In this document: positions 16,735 to 25,668 of the stretch, piece by piece
How the letters are laid out: every line of letters starts with the position of its first letter
How positions within the stretch are numbered: position 1 is the stretch's first letter
Assembly: GCF_002483315.1 (NCBI RefSeq)
Contig: NZ_DLHR01000015.1
Location: 44,861-108,860, forward strand
DNA length: 64,000 nucleotides
Direction: 5' to 3'
Origin: Flavobacterium sp. UBA7663
GTDB taxonomy: Bacteria > Bacteroidota > Bacteroidia > Flavobacteriales > Flavobacteriaceae
The notes under the pieces: generated by a model
Told to the model about the DNA's origin: nothing
The model's database searches: none
What the model saw: only the letters and a program-made list of their open reading frames with translations
Made by a program: the position numbers and the translations under genes

Positions 16735-17166
16735 TTATTCAGCAGCTGGAGCTTCTTCTTCTTTTACTTCTTTAGATAACGCTTCTAATGAAACGAAACC
16801 TTTAGGTTGTAACAAATTGTACCAGTTTAAGATTTTCTTGATGTCAGACGTATATACTCTGTCTTCGTCAAATTCTGGTAAAATTTCTCTAAAGTAGGCT
16901 TTTAATTTTGCATCGTCTTCTTTGTGAGACATTGCTAAACCGTCGTTTTCTTTAGTAGCAATTGCTTTGAAAACTTCTGCTAAACGCACTTCTTCTGAAT
17001 ACGTGTATACTGCAATTTCTGATAACAAACTTACGTTAGCTCTCATTCCTACAGTTATCTTTTTTCCGTCTAATAAAGACTCGGCTACAAATCCTGTACG
17101 TGTTTGAATTTTTAATTCATATAAACCTGGTTTCCCAGAAATAGCTAATATTTTTTGAATGCTCAT
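16735..17166 (-). CDS. DUF5606 domain protein
   Basis: A 143-residue cytoplasmic protein typical of Flavobacteriia. The N-terminus (ILAISGKPGLYELKIQTRTG) and the segment RVYTSDIKKILNWYNLLQ are characteristic of DUF5606. The last 20 residues are a low-complexity glutamate/alanine tail. Function is unknown. It lies 57 bases downstream of def, in the order ruvX-def-DUF5606, ahead of mazG. Confidence 0.85.
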   Translation of the reverse strand: MSIQKILAISGKPGLYELKIQTRTGFVAESLLDGKKITVGMRANVSLLSEIAVYTYSEEVRLAEVFKAIATKENDGLAMSHKEDDAKLKAYFREILPEFDEDRVYTSDIKKILNWYNLLQPKGFVSLEALSKEVKEEEAPAAE

Positions 17167-17223
17167 GTTTCTTACTTATTAAGGTTGGCAAATATCTAAT
17201 CTTTATTTAAAAATGCAAAAATT

Positions 17224-17811
17224 TTAACGTCCTTTTTTGTTTACGTACTTCATTTTATAATCGGGTCTTGCTTTACCATCCATAATGTTTTGCAATTTTT
17301 TCCCAATTAGCTTCTTTTTCAACATCGATAAGTGATCGGTAAATAAAATTCCTTCGATGTGATCGTACTCATGTTGGATAACACGCGCGATTAAACCATC
17401 ATATACTTCGGTCTTCTTATTGAAATCTTCGTCCATGTATTCAATCGTAATCGTATCGTGACGAAAAACATCTTCACGCACATCTGGAATACTCAAACAA
17501 CCTTCATTGAATCCCCAAACATCACCTTCTTCTTTGATGATTTTGGCATTGATGAAAGTCTTTTTGAACTCTTTCATTAAAGCTGCTTCTTCTTTAGAAA
17601 CGTCATCACTATCACTAAAAGGTTCAGTATCTACAATAAACAAACGAATTGGCAACCCAACTTGTGGAGCAGCCAAACCAACTCCGTGTGCATGATACAT
17701 AGTGTCATACATATTAGCAATTGTTTCTTTAAGATTCGGATATTCTGGTGTAATGTCCTCACATAGTTTGCGTAAGACTGGTTCTCCGTATCCGTATATT
17801 GGTAAAATCAT
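17224..17811 (-). CDS. def: Peptide deformylase
   Basis: Removes the N-formyl group from nascent proteins. All three metal/active-site motifs are present: GVGLAAPQVG (43-52), EGCLS (103-107, with the metal cysteine) and HEYDH (147-151). At 195 residues it is normal for the Bacteroidetes form, with an acidic insertion at about 63-80. The gene follows ruvX by 33 bases and has its own -7 box in the gap. Confidence 0.96.
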   Translation of the reverse strand: MILPIYGYGEPVLRKLCEDITPEYPNLKETIANMYDTMYHAHGVGLAAPQVGLPIRLFIVDTEPFSDSDDVSKEEAALMKEFKKTFINAKIIKEEGDVWGFNEGCLSIPDVREDVFRHDTITIEYMDEDFNKKTEVYDGLIARVIQHEYDHIEGILFTDHLSMLKKKLIGKKLQNIMDGKARPDYKMKYVNKKGR

Positions 17812-17836
17812 GGTAATCGTATTAATTTTAAAAATG

Positions 17837-17844
17837 CAAAAGTA
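17837..17844 (-). promoter_or_regulatory. -7 box of def
   Basis: On the minus strand TACTTTTG, a perfect TAnnTTTG match, directly abuts the ruvX stop codon and lies 26 bases before the def ATG. def can therefore be transcribed independently of ruvX. Confidence 0.45.
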
Positions 17845-18255
17845 CTATTTTTTATAACGTAAATAATCTTGAAGTATAATTGTTGCGGCAATTTCGTCTA
17901 CCAACGCTTTATTTTGGCGTTGTTTTTTATTTAAACCACTATCAATCATCGTTTGAAACGCCATTTTGGATGTAAAACGTTCATCTACTCTATTCACAGG
18001 CATTTCAGGAAAAGCTTCTTGAAATTTTACCACAAACGCATTGATAATTTCGGCACTTTGCGAAGGTGTTCCATCCATTTGTTTGGGTTCGCCAACAATT
18101 ACACAGGCTACTTTTTCTTTAGAAAAATAGTCTTTTAAAAATGCAATTGCAGTTTCGGATGGAATTGTGGTTAGCCCAAAAGCTATCATCTGCATTTCAT
18201 CAGTAACGGCAATACCTGTTCTTTTGATTCCGTAATCTATGGCTAATATTCGCAT
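17845..18255 (-). CDS. ruvX: Putative pre-16S rRNA nuclease / Holliday junction resolvase-like YqgF
   Basis: A 136-residue RNase H-fold protein of the YqgF/RuvX family, implicated in maturing the 5' end of 16S rRNA. The acidic site is complete: D7 in ILAIDYG, E92 in VDERFTS and D120 in LVDEIAA. The VGEPKQMDGTPS segment is the family motif. It leads a minus-strand group with def and DUF5606. Confidence 0.93.
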   Translation of the reverse strand: MRILAIDYGIKRTGIAVTDEMQMIAFGLTTIPSETAIAFLKDYFSKEKVACVIVGEPKQMDGTPSQSAEIINAFVVKFQEAFPEMPVNRVDERFTSKMAFQTMIDSGLNKKQRQNKALVDEIAATIILQDYLRYKK

Positions 18256-18271
18256 TGCTAATTATTTTCAA

Positions 18272-18304
18272 CAAATATACGGTCAATTATTTGATAATTT
18301 CAAA
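18272..18304 (-). promoter_or_regulatory. Promoter of ruvX
   Basis: On the minus strand TTTG (18301-18304) precedes TATATTTG (18272-18279) by 21 bases. The -7 box is perfect and the spacer slightly long. The -33 box lies inside the 3' end of the META/NlpE gene. Confidence 0.5.
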
Positions 18305-19156
18305 CTCGGCCAATGGTGCCATTCTAGCTTTGTTTAGTTTTAGCGTTTTACCATCAAAATTATAATTATCTGCCATTTCTAAAATTTTAGCTAATTCTTG
18401 CTCGGTTGCCATATCTTGACAAGCCATCATGGTTGAAGCTACTTTTGAGAATTTAATTCTACTAACTTCTTCTTTTAATTCATAACTTCCCGCCATACTA
18501 TTACAACCTGCATAAGCTGAAAATCTTCCGTCTGGATTAAACGTAATTCCATATTCTTTTTCAATATTTGAATCTTTCTTCACTACATTTCCATTCATTT
18601 TTACTAAACGCCATTTTGACTTTTTAAGTTCAACTTTTGCATCTACTATTTTTCTTGCTTCATTACCCGTAGCCATAGCTTCCGAAACTTTACTATCTTT
18701 TGACAAAGTAGTGGTATCTAACTTTTGTAATCTGTATTTAGAAGCCATTTTTCCTTCAATTCTGTTTCCATCTACATCTAAATGAAACAAATCGTTTTCA
18801 CCTACAAAATATTGATTTGGAGCTTGAGAACCAGAAAGTGTGATGGTATTACCAGCTTCATTCCAAGTGAAAGTTCCTTTTTCGGTTATTATTTCTTTTG
18901 ATTTTCCTTGATATACCACTTCTTTAGTGTAGCTATCAGCAGTTAAGGTAATTGTTGTTTCGATACCTTCGCAATCAGCACAAGGTAAAACACCATAGTA
19001 AACTCCTTGATAATCTAAGGCGTTCATAGCATTATGACCATCAGTTACCACTTCAGTAGAATCCAACAATGAAACTTCTGAGTCATCTTTTATTTCTTCT
19101 TTACAAGAGATACAACTTAGAGCAATTAGGGCTGATAGAAATAGACTTTTTTTCAT
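18287..19156 (-). CDS. Lipoprotein with NlpE-like and META domains
   Basis: A 289-residue exported protein. The N-terminal hydrophobic segment ends in a cysteine (C15 or C18), giving a lipoprotein signal. The first domain (about 45-145) resembles the NlpE N-terminal domain, with YYGVLPCADCEGIETTITL holding a CxxC pair. The second (about 180-289) is a META domain: KWRLVKMNG, NPDGRFSAYAGCNSMAGSYE and STMMACQD. In enteric bacteria NlpE senses surface and copper stress; META domains occur in HslJ-like outer-membrane proteins. The combination suggests an envelope-stress role (inference). It is monocistronic and divergent from dapD. Confidence 0.85.
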   Translation of the reverse strand: MKKSLFLSALIALSCISCKEEIKDDSEVSLLDSTEVVTDGHNAMNALDYQGVYYGVLPCADCEGIETTITLTADSYTKEVVYQGKSKEIITEKGTFTWNEAGNTITLSGSQAPNQYFVGENDLFHLDVDGNRIEGKMASKYRLQKLDTTTLSKDSKVSEAMATGNEARKIVDAKVELKKSKWRLVKMNGNVVKKDSNIEKEYGITFNPDGRFSAYAGCNSMAGSYELKEEVSRIKFSKVASTMMACQDMATEQELAKILEMADNYNFDGKTLKLNKARMAPLAEFEIIK

Positions 19157-19181
19157 GTTGCTTGTTTTTTTGTGATTAATG

Positions 19182-19211
19182 TAAATTTACGATTTATTTC
19201 TTATATCAAAA
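19182..19211 (-). promoter_or_regulatory. Promoter of the NlpE/META gene
   Basis: On the minus strand a TTTTG box near 19207-19211 is followed by 17 bases and TAAATTTA (19182-19189), one base off consensus. The start codon is at 19156. Confidence 0.4.
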
Positions 19212-19235
19212 AGAATTCCAAAATTCATAAAATGT

Positions 19236-19243
19236 TATATTTG
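19236..19243 (+). promoter_or_regulatory. -7 box of dapD
   Basis: TATATTTG, a perfect TAnnTTTG match, 20 bases before the dapD ATG. The -33 region is weak. Confidence 0.45.
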
Positions 19244-19263
19244 CATCACAAATTTTTACAATC

Positions 19264-20079
19264 ATGACTAATTTACAAGCAACAATAGAACAAGCATGGG
19301 AAAATCGTGCTTTATTACAAGAAGAAACTACGCAAAAAGCCATTAGAGAAGTTATCGAATTATTAGATAGCGGAAAACTTCGTGTCGCTGAACCAGTTGA
19401 AAATGGCTGGCAAGTAAACGAATGGGTTAAAAAAGCAGTGGTTATGTACTTCCCTATTCAAAAAATGGAAACTTGGGAATCGGGTATTTTTGAATATCAC
19501 GATAAAATGTTGTTGAAACGCAATTACGCTGAAAAAGGAATTCGTGTAGTTCCAAATGCAGTGGCTAGATATGGTGCTTATATTTCATCAGGAGTAATTT
19601 TAATGCCAAGTTACGTAAACATTGGTGCTTATGTAGATGAAGGTACGATGGTGGATACATGGGCAACCGTAGGAAGTTGTGCACAAATTGGAAAACATGT
19701 TCACCTTTCAGGTGGTGTTGGAATTGGTGGTGTTTTAGAACCATTACAAGCAGCTCCAGTAATTATTGAAGATGGTGCTTTCATTGGTTCAAGATGTATT
19801 GTGGTAGAAGGAGTTCATGTGGGTAAAGAAGCGGTTTTAGGTGCGAATGTATGTTTGACAGGTTCTACCAAAATTATTGATGTTACAGGCGATGAGCCTA
19901 TTGAATATAAAGGAGTTGTTCCGGCTCGCTCGGTAGTAATTCCAGGAAGTTATACGAAGAAATTCCCAGCTGGAGATTATCAAGTGCCTTGTGCCATTAT
20001 CATTGGTCAAAGAAAACCTTCAACCGATTTGAAGACTTCGTTAAATGATGCATTGAGAGAGTATAACGTGGCGGTGTAA
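19264..20079 (+). CDS. dapD: Tetrahydrodipicolinate N-succinyltransferase
   Basis: Transfers succinyl from succinyl-CoA to tetrahydrodipicolinate in the lysine/diaminopimelate pathway. The protein of 271 residues has a helical N-terminus followed by a left-handed beta-helix of hexapeptide repeats (about residues 105-235), with MPSYVNIGAYVDEGTMVDTW and GVLEPLQAAPVIIEDGAFIG as family signatures. It is flanked by a perfect -7 box and a terminator, so it is a single-gene unit. Confidence 0.96.
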   Translation: MTNLQATIEQAWENRALLQEETTQKAIREVIELLDSGKLRVAEPVENGWQVNEWVKKAVVMYFPIQKMETWESGIFEYHDKMLLKRNYAEKGIRVVPNAVARYGAYISSGVILMPSYVNIGAYVDEGTMVDTWATVGSCAQIGKHVHLSGGVGIGGVLEPLQAAPVIIEDGAFIGSRCIVVEGVHVGKEAVLGANVCLTGSTKIIDVTGDEPIEYKGVVPARSVVIPGSYTKKFPAGDYQVPCAIIIGQRKPSTDLKTSLNDALREYNVAV

Positions 20080-20101
20080 TCAAAATTAAAATATAAACTT
20101 G

Positions 20102-20145
20102 AATTCCAATTCATGACAAAACTGTTGTGAATTGGAATTTTTATT
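20102..20145 (+). terminator. Terminator of dapD
   Basis: The 12-bp stem AATTCCAATTCA / TGAATTGGAATT (20102-20113 and 20128-20139) with a 14-base loop is followed by TTTTATTTT. Confidence 0.82.
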
Positions 20146-20176
20146 TTCCTTTAAAAGTAAATTACAAGTAAATAAA

Positions 20177-20206
20177 TTGTAAATTTTATATGAATGGTTA
20201 AATTTG
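20177..20206 (+). promoter_or_regulatory. Promoter of the LTA-synthase-like gene
   Basis: TTG (20177-20179), 19 bases, TAAATTTG (20199-20206): an exact Bacteroidetes promoter. It includes the ATG at 20194, so transcription begins after that codon and translation must start at ATG 20224. Confidence 0.6.
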
Positions 20207-20223
20207 CTGAAAATTACCTTTCT

Positions 20224-22092
20224 ATGTCAAACTATTTTAGCAGTGTAAAACTATTTTTCAAGCGCTTTTTTATTGTTCTTTTTATATATCAAATTTGTCG
20301 TTTGTTGTTTTACTTTTTCAATAAAAATGCCTTTGAAAACATTTCTGCTAAAGGTTTTTTAGGTGGCATTCATTTTGATTTATCGGCAATAGCTTACATC
20401 AACTTAGTTTTTGCACTTTTGCATTTTATGCCAGGTAATTTTAAATACAAACCCAACTATCAAAAGTATTTGAAAATTGGTTTCTTCATTGTGAATTTCA
20501 TCTTCATTTTAACCAATTTTGTTGATTTCGAATATTACAAATTCACCGGCAGAAGAAGTACTTTTGGCATGATTACCGCAAGCGGAATGGAGAATGAAAT
20601 TGGCGGATTAATCTTTTCTTTTTTAGTTGAGTTTTGGTATTTGCCAATTCTTGCTTTGATTTTAGGAATACTATTTTGGAAAGTAATTCCGAAGTTAAAA
20701 TCAGCAAGCGAACAAAGTGCAAACTGGTCACAAATTGCGAAACAATCCGGAATATTTATTCTTTTAATGGGATTTGTTTTCTTGTTAGGTCGTGGTGGCT
20801 TTCAAAAAAAACCGTTGCGTATTGTTGATGCAGTAAATTATGGTTCGATAAATCAATCCGCAATTGTGTTGAATACACCGTTTTGCATTATTAAAACTAT
20901 TGGTAAAAAAGAAACATTAGAATCACCAAAATACTTTTCGGAAACAGAATTAAATCAAATTTTCAACCCCATTACGGAAATCTCTTCAACTGAAAATCCG
21001 AACAAAAAAAATGTGGTGATTATTATTTTAGAAAGCTTTGGAAGAGAAAATATTCAGCGTGGCCAAACGCCATTTTTAGATGGTTTGATTGAAAAATCGT
21101 TATTCTTTGAAAACGGTTTTGCTAATGGAAAACTTTCAATTGATGCCGTTCCTTCAACGCTTTCAAGTATTCCGAGTTTGATGAATAATTCGTTAATTAC
21201 GTCAAGTTATTCGATTAACGAAGTATATGGTTTACCAAAAATCTTAAAAGATAATGGTTATCAAACTGCGTTTTTTCATGGAGCTTTTAACGGAAGTCAG
21301 AATTTTGACCAATATTGTAAAGTAGCTGGTTTTGATAATTATTTTGGGAAGAATGAATACGTTGGTCCAGAAGCTTTTGATGGAAGATGGGGCATTTTTG
21401 ATGAAGAATTTATGCAATATTTTTCAGCTAAAATGACTGAATTCAAACAACCTTTTTTCAGTACGATTTTCACAATTTCGTCTCATAATCCATACATTAT
21501 TCCAGAAAAACACAAAGGGAAATTTCCAAAAGGAACTACTAAAATTCATGAAAGTATTGCTTATTCTGATTATGCTTTGAAACGCTTTTTTGAAACGGCT
21601 TCTAAAGAAGATTGGTATAAAAACACGCTATTCGTAATAACTTCCGATCACACCTCATCAGAACCAACAGAGAAAAAGTTTAAAACTAATGTCGGGAAAT
21701 TTAGAGTTCCTATTTTATTTTTCGATCCTTCAAATCCTTCTATTGTTGGGAAAAATCAGAAGAATTTACAACAAATTGACATCATGCCTTCGATAATTGA
21801 TTATTTGAATATCGATAGTAAAATGATTACCTATGGTAAATCGTATCAGTCTGAAAAAGATTTTGTGGTGTATTATTTAGACAACATCTACCATTATGTT
21901 TCGGGTGATTATTATTTAGCTTTCGACGGAAAAAAATCGTTGGGATTATATAATTTCAAGAAAGATGAATTACTTAAAACCAATGTAATCAAAACCGAAA
22001 AAGCTAAAGCAACCGAAATGGAAACGTTTATAAAAGCCTATATTCAATCGTTTAATGAGCGAATGATTGGAAATAAATTAACGCTTAAATAA
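20224..22092 (+). CDS. LTA synthase-like phosphoglycerol/phosphoethanolamine transferase
   Basis: A 622-residue inner-membrane enzyme: about five N-terminal membrane helices (to about residue 190), then a large periplasmic sulfatase-fold domain. Features seen are the first metal ligand in IIILESFGREN, the nucleophile region GKLSIDAVPSTLSSIPSL, SSHNPYIIPEKHKGK and the metal site TSDHTSSEPT. LTA synthase relatives in Gram-negative bacteria add phosphoglycerol or phosphoethanolamine to glycans or lipid A. The adjoining LPS-core-type genes suggest such a modification here (inference). The frame reaches back to ATG 20194, but that codon lies in the promoter. The 3' end overlaps the convergent GT2 gene by 15 bases. 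Confidence 0.85.
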   Translation: MSNYFSSVKLFFKRFFIVLFIYQICRLLFYFFNKNAFENISAKGFLGGIHFDLSAIAYINLVFALLHFMPGNFKYKPNYQKYLKIGFFIVNFIFILTNFVDFEYYKFTGRRSTFGMITASGMENEIGGLIFSFLVEFWYLPILALILGILFWKVIPKLKSASEQSANWSQIAKQSGIFILLMGFVFLLGRGGFQKKPLRIVDAVNYGSINQSAIVLNTPFCIIKTIGKKETLESPKYFSETELNQIFNPITEISSTENPNKKNVVIIILESFGRENIQRGQTPFLDGLIEKSLFFENGFANGKLSIDAVPSTLSSIPSLMNNSLITSSYSINEVYGLPKILKDNGYQTAFFHGAFNGSQNFDQYCKVAGFDNYFGKNEYVGPEAFDGRWGIFDEEFMQYFSAKMTEFKQPFFSTIFTISSHNPYIIPEKHKGKFPKGTTKIHESIAYSDYALKRFFETASKEDWYKNTLFVITSDHTSSEPTEKKFKTNVGKFRVPILFFDPSNPSIVGKNQKNLQQIDIMPSIIDYLNIDSKMITYGKSYQSEKDFVVYYLDNIYHYVSGDYYLAFDGKKSLGLYNFKKDELLKTNVIKTEKAKATEMETFIKAYIQSFNERMIGNKLTLK

Positions 22093-22839
22093 TTTTTCTT
22101 GGCGTTGTAATTTCAACAATTTAGCATATTTCATGTGTGAGAAAAACCCTTGGATTAAAGCGATTGTAATCCCATCAATTCCGTTAAAAATACCTTTTTT
22201 GAAGAAATAACATCTTATAAAAGCGGTCAAACCATTAATAACAGGTTTCATTGCTCCTACTCTTTTTCCTTGATCAAAAAGTTGTTGCGCATGCCATGTG
22301 GAATATTGGTTTTTCTTAGCGATAATTTGCTCAAAAGATTCCCAGCCGTAATGTAAAATATGAACGGCTACTTTTTTCTCGTTAGTCGTTTCAATTTTTT
22401 GATGCACTTTAGCTTCTGAAGGTTTCGCTGTTTTCTTATTGAAAAAACGCACTTTATGATCGGGATACCAACCTGAAAAATCAATCAATTCATCGGCTAA
22501 AAAGTTTTTAACTCGAAACGAAAAAGCATCGTAATTTCCTTCTAAATATTTTTCTTTTAAGATAAATTCTTTAGCATCTTTATCTAAAAATTCGTCTGCA
22601 TCTAAATTTAATATCCAATCGTTTTTGCAAAATGGCAATCCATGTGTGCGTTGTGGACCATCGCCAAGAAACTTTTGAGAAATAACTTTTGCGCCTTTTT
22701 CTTCGGCAATTTTTACTGTATTATCAGCACTTAACGAATCAACAATGATTACTTCATCACATACTTCAAACAAAGCATCGATGCATTTTCCAATATTTTT
22801 TTCTTCATTATAAGTAATGACTAAACCGCTAATTGCCAT
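22078..22839 (-). CDS. Glycosyltransferase family 2, WaaE/KdtX-like (LPS core)
   Basis: A 253-residue GT-A-fold glycosyltransferase. The N-terminus AISGLVITYNEEKNIGKCID begins the nucleotide-sugar site, VDSLSADNT follows, and NLDADEFLD provides the DxD metal motif. The middle GWYPDHKVRFF and the C-terminal hydrophobic stretch are typical of WaaE/KdtX-type LPS inner-core transferases. The exact donor and acceptor are unknown. It has a strong own promoter, divergent from the GT9 gene, and its last 15 bases overlap the convergent LTA-synthase-like gene. Confidence 0.85.
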   Translation of the reverse strand: MAISGLVITYNEEKNIGKCIDALFEVCDEVIIVDSLSADNTVKIAEEKGAKVISQKFLGDGPQRTHGLPFCKNDWILNLDADEFLDKDAKEFILKEKYLEGNYDAFSFRVKNFLADELIDFSGWYPDHKVRFFNKKTAKPSEAKVHQKIETTNEKKVAVHILHYGWESFEQIIAKKNQYSTWHAQQLFDQGKRVGAMKPVINGLTAFIRCYFFKKGIFNGIDGITIALIQGFFSHMKYAKLLKLQRQEKLFKR

Positions 22840-22855
22840 AAAAATTGAATTTTCA

Positions 22856-22885
22856 CAAAAGTAATCAAATTATTTTGTTGGCAAA
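22856..22885 (-). promoter_or_regulatory. Promoter of the WaaE-like gene
   Basis: On the minus strand TTTG (22882-22885), 18 bases, TACTTTTG (22856-22863): both boxes are exact. It is back-to-back with the GT9 promoter; the two -33 boxes lie side by side. Confidence 0.6.
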
Positions 22886-22908
22886 GTTTCAAAATCAGTG
22901 TATTTTAG
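22878..22908 (+). promoter_or_regulatory. Promoter of the GT9 gene
   Basis: TTG (22878-22880), 20 bases, TATTTTAG (22901-22908; one mismatch to TAnnTTTG). The ATG is 19 bases downstream. Confidence 0.45.
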
Positions 22909-22926
22909 CCAAATATTTTATCAAAA

Positions 22927-23988
22927 ATGAAAATTTTAGTCATACAGCAAAAGCGAATTGGAGACGTACTAACCTCAACTATTCTATCCAATAATTTAAA
23001 GCAAAAATATCCGGATGCGCAAGTGGACTACATGTGCTACGCCAATTGTGTTGATGTACTAAAAAACAATCCAAACATTGATAATATTATTGTTTTGGAA
23101 GAAAAAGTGCGAAAAAATTATCTTTCCCTTTTTCAATTTATTTTCAAAATTAGAAGCACCAAATATGATGCGGTGATTGATGCTTACAGTAAGTTGGAAA
23201 CCAATTTAATCACTTTATTTTCTGGTGCAAAATATAAAATCTCGTACAAGAAAGGCTACTCTAATATTTTTTATAACTATAATATTGAACGACTAAAAAA
23301 CGGCACAAAATCGGATATTGGATTGGCAATTATTAATCGTTTACGTTTACTAAAACCACTTATTGAGGAAGAAATTACCGATTATAAACCAAAAGTTTTT
23401 TTAACGGATTTGGAAATTAATCAAGCAAAGGAAATGCTATCAAAATTTCCTTTAAAAACCGACAAACCCACTTTTATGATTGGGATTTTAGGTAGCGAAT
23501 GGTACAAAACCTATCCGTTTGAAAAAATGGCGGAATTGTTAGATTTCACGGTTCAAACAACTGATGCGAATTTACTCTTCAACTACATTCCGAAACAAAA
23601 AGAAGACGCTCAAAAAATCTTTGATTTATGTCTTCCCGAAACACAACAACGTATTTATTTTGATTTGTATGCCAATGATTTACGTTCATTTTTAGGTTTA
23701 TTGTCGCAATGTGATGCTTTAATTGGTAACGAAGGCGGAAGTGTAAATATGGCAAAAGCATTATTTGTTCCAACATTTTCCTTGTTTTCGCCAAGTGTTG
23801 ATAAAGAAACGTGGCAAATTTTTGAAGATGAGAAAAACATCTCAATCCATTTAAAAGATTTGAAACCAGAAATTTATACCGAAGTTGACGAAAAATTTAT
23901 CAAAGAAAATACATTCAAATATTTTGAAGAATATCCGATTGCCTTAATTAAAAAGAAATTGAAAGATTTTTTTGAGATTATTCGCTAA
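22927..23988 (+). CDS. Glycosyltransferase family 9 (heptosyltransferase-like)
   Basis: A 353-residue GT-B enzyme of the LPS heptosyltransferase family. The N-terminus ILVIQQKRIGDVLTSTILSN has the conserved R-x-G-D acceptor-side motif; the C-terminal domain has the GNEGGSVNMAKALFVPTFSLFSP stretch that binds the ADP-sugar. Cytoplasmic face of the inner membrane. It starts a plus-strand unit that ends in an 11-base overlap with the next, convergent GT2 gene. Confidence 0.9.
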   Translation: MKILVIQQKRIGDVLTSTILSNNLKQKYPDAQVDYMCYANCVDVLKNNPNIDNIIVLEEKVRKNYLSLFQFIFKIRSTKYDAVIDAYSKLETNLITLFSGAKYKISYKKGYSNIFYNYNIERLKNGTKSDIGLAIINRLRLLKPLIEEEITDYKPKVFLTDLEINQAKEMLSKFPLKTDKPTFMIGILGSEWYKTYPFEKMAELLDFTVQTTDANLLFNYIPKQKEDAQKIFDLCLPETQQRIYFDLYANDLRSFLGLLSQCDALIGNEGGSVNMAKALFVPTFSLFSPSVDKETWQIFEDEKNISIHLKDLKPEIYTEVDEKFIKENTFKYFEEYPIALIKKKLKDFFEIIR

Positions 23989-24799
23989 GATATTTCGACA
24001 AACCATTTTCAATAAAAGTCACATTGTGTTTTTTATTGAAATTGCGAATGGTATTGTTTTTCTCCCAAGTTTCGGGCGTAGCATAACCTCTTTTGTGGTC
24101 TAAGTGCAAACAAACGGCACTGTAACGAATTTGCTTGGATAAAATTCCGAAGTTGAACAAACGTTCGCCTACTTCTCTATCCAAACCGCCGTATTGCATT
24201 TCTTCATTAAAACCATTCACCACAACTAAATCTTTCTTAAAACATGATGTATTGTGACCGTTGAAGGTTCGCTTTGTTGGTGTTAACCAATTCATGAAAT
24301 TGGCAAAAAGAGAAATTTTCGTCAACTTTGATAATTTAAAAGTCTTGGAAACGCCATTTTTTATCAACCAAGAAATAGAAAAACAATCTTGCTTTTGGAT
24401 ATTTTCTAATGAAATTTTCTGAGACGTTTCCATTGGTAATTTAAAATATCCTCCGGAAAGAAAATAGCCTTCTTCTTGGTACTTTAAATGTTGGGCAACA
24501 AAATCTTTTCGTGGAATACAGTCGCCATCGGTAAAAAGCAAGTAATCAGAATTGGTTTTGAGAATAGCTTTATTTAAGATTTTACATTTCTGAAAACCAT
24601 TATCTTCTTGCCAAACATGAACAATTGGAAACTTAAATTGGCTTTGAAAAGATTCGATTATTGCTTTTGTTTTTTCGGTAGAACCATCATCGGCAATAAC
24701 AACCTCAAAATCTGGCTCGGTTTGGACACTGTATCCAACAAGCACTTTTTGAAGCCATTCTTCCGAATTGTAAGTGGTGATAATTACCGATAATTTCAT
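23978..24799 (-). CDS. Glycosyltransferase family 2 with a galactosyltransferase-type C-terminus
   Basis: A 273-residue GT-A enzyme. KLSVIITTYNSEEWLQKVL and IADDGSTEKTK form the nucleotide site; DGDCIPRKDF is the metal motif. Near residue 215 MQYGGLDREVGERLFNFGI resembles the Glyco_transf_7C segment. Its closest relative in the window is the GT2 gene at 25669, which shares the same layout (DNG-x-Q-K-x-K-I-x-N-K-A), so the two are probably paralogues acting on successive sugars. It lies 24 bases downstream of the Kdo-kinase-like gene and likely forms an operon with it. Confidence 0.85.
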   Translation of the reverse strand: MKLSVIITTYNSEEWLQKVLVGYSVQTEPDFEVVIADDGSTEKTKAIIESFQSQFKFPIVHVWQEDNGFQKCKILNKAILKTNSDYLLFTDGDCIPRKDFVAQHLKYQEEGYFLSGGYFKLPMETSQKISLENIQKQDCFSISWLIKNGVSKTFKLSKLTKISLFANFMNWLTPTKRTFNGHNTSCFKKDLVVVNGFNEEMQYGGLDREVGERLFNFGILSKQIRYSAVCLHLDHKRGYATPETWEKNNTIRNFNKKHNVTFIENGLSKYLSE

Positions 24800-24823
24800 G
24801 TAAAGAATTAAAAGTGAAAAATA

Positions 24824-25588
24824 CTACTTTTTCCAGAACTTTAATTTCTTTTTGATTCTTTTTTTTCGGTGAAAGCGATATTGGAAATCGGCCGTTAAAC
24901 CCCACATAGTTTCAAAAATAGTAGTTTCGTCACCGTTTGAAAGTTTTGCGTATTCGTTACTCATCACTGCAATCATGTCTTTTTTGTGCGTGATTTTCGA
25001 TAAATTTTTCATTCGGGTTTTGAAATCGATAGTTTCATGAAACTTCATTCGATTCAAATCTACTAGAAAAAAGGAATAACTTCCGTCATTATTTTTACGA
25101 ATTAAGGTATTTCCAGGTGAATGATCTAAAAACTCAATACCTTTTTCGTGCATTTCAAAGGTAAATTGGGTAAACTTTCGGATGATAAAATCTCTATTTT
25201 CAAACGCTTCATTTTGAACAATTTCCCTAAATTCAAATACATTTTCCAAATGTTCGCAAGCGTAATAACTTTCTTTTAATCCTATAAAATCATAATTTTC
25301 AAAAAAAGCTACTGGTTGTGGCGTACCAATTTGCATTTCTATCAATTTAGAAGCAAACTCGAAAGAACGACGCGCTTTTGATTTTCTAAAATAGCGATAA
25401 GCAATTTTATTAATGATGTTAGGTTTCTTGAACGATTTTATGCTAATCACTTCATTTCCCAATTCAAAAAGTTTAATTGCATTTCGTTTTCCAATAACAA
25501 AATCTTTTCCAGATGATGTAAAATGGGTAATACAATTTTCGATTTGAGTTTTATATTTTGAGAAGTTAGGATGATACTGCGCTAGCAT
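24824..25588 (-). CDS. Kdo/LPS kinase-like protein
   Basis: A 254-residue protein-kinase-fold enzyme. VISIKSFKKPN holds the ATP-anchoring lysine, EFLDHSPGNTLI is the catalytic loop (D and N in the H/L-x-D-h-x-x-x-N pattern), and FFLVDLNRMKF is the metal-binding strand. This matches lipopolysaccharide kinases (WaaP/InaA/KdkA), which phosphorylate heptose or Kdo of the LPS core. The open frame runs up to a TTG at 25603, but that codon is inside a perfect -7 box, so the ATG at 25588 is the start. It precedes a GT2 gene in a two-gene minus-strand operon. Confidence 0.8.
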   Translation of the reverse strand: MLAQYHPNFSKYKTQIENCITHFTSSGKDFVIGKRNAIKLFELGNEVISIKSFKKPNIINKIAYRYFRKSKARRSFEFASKLIEMQIGTPQPVAFFENYDFIGLKESYYACEHLENVFEFREIVQNEAFENRDFIIRKFTQFTFEMHEKGIEFLDHSPGNTLIRKNNDGSYSFFLVDLNRMKFHETIDFKTRMKNLSKITHKKDMIAVMSNEYAKLSNGDETTIFETMWGLTADFQYRFHRKKRIKKKLKFWKK

Positions 25589-25600
25589 ATTTTTTTTATT

Positions 25601-25631
25601 CAAAAGTAGCTATTGTTGGTTATAATTCCAA
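25601..25631 (-). promoter_or_regulatory. Promoter of the Kdo-kinase/GT2 operon
   Basis: On the minus strand TTG (25629-25631), 20 bases, TACTTTTG (25601-25608). The ATG at 25588 follows 12 bases later. Confidence 0.5.
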
Positions 25632-25668
25632 TTTATTGAATATTTTTACATGATTTTAGCAAACAAAT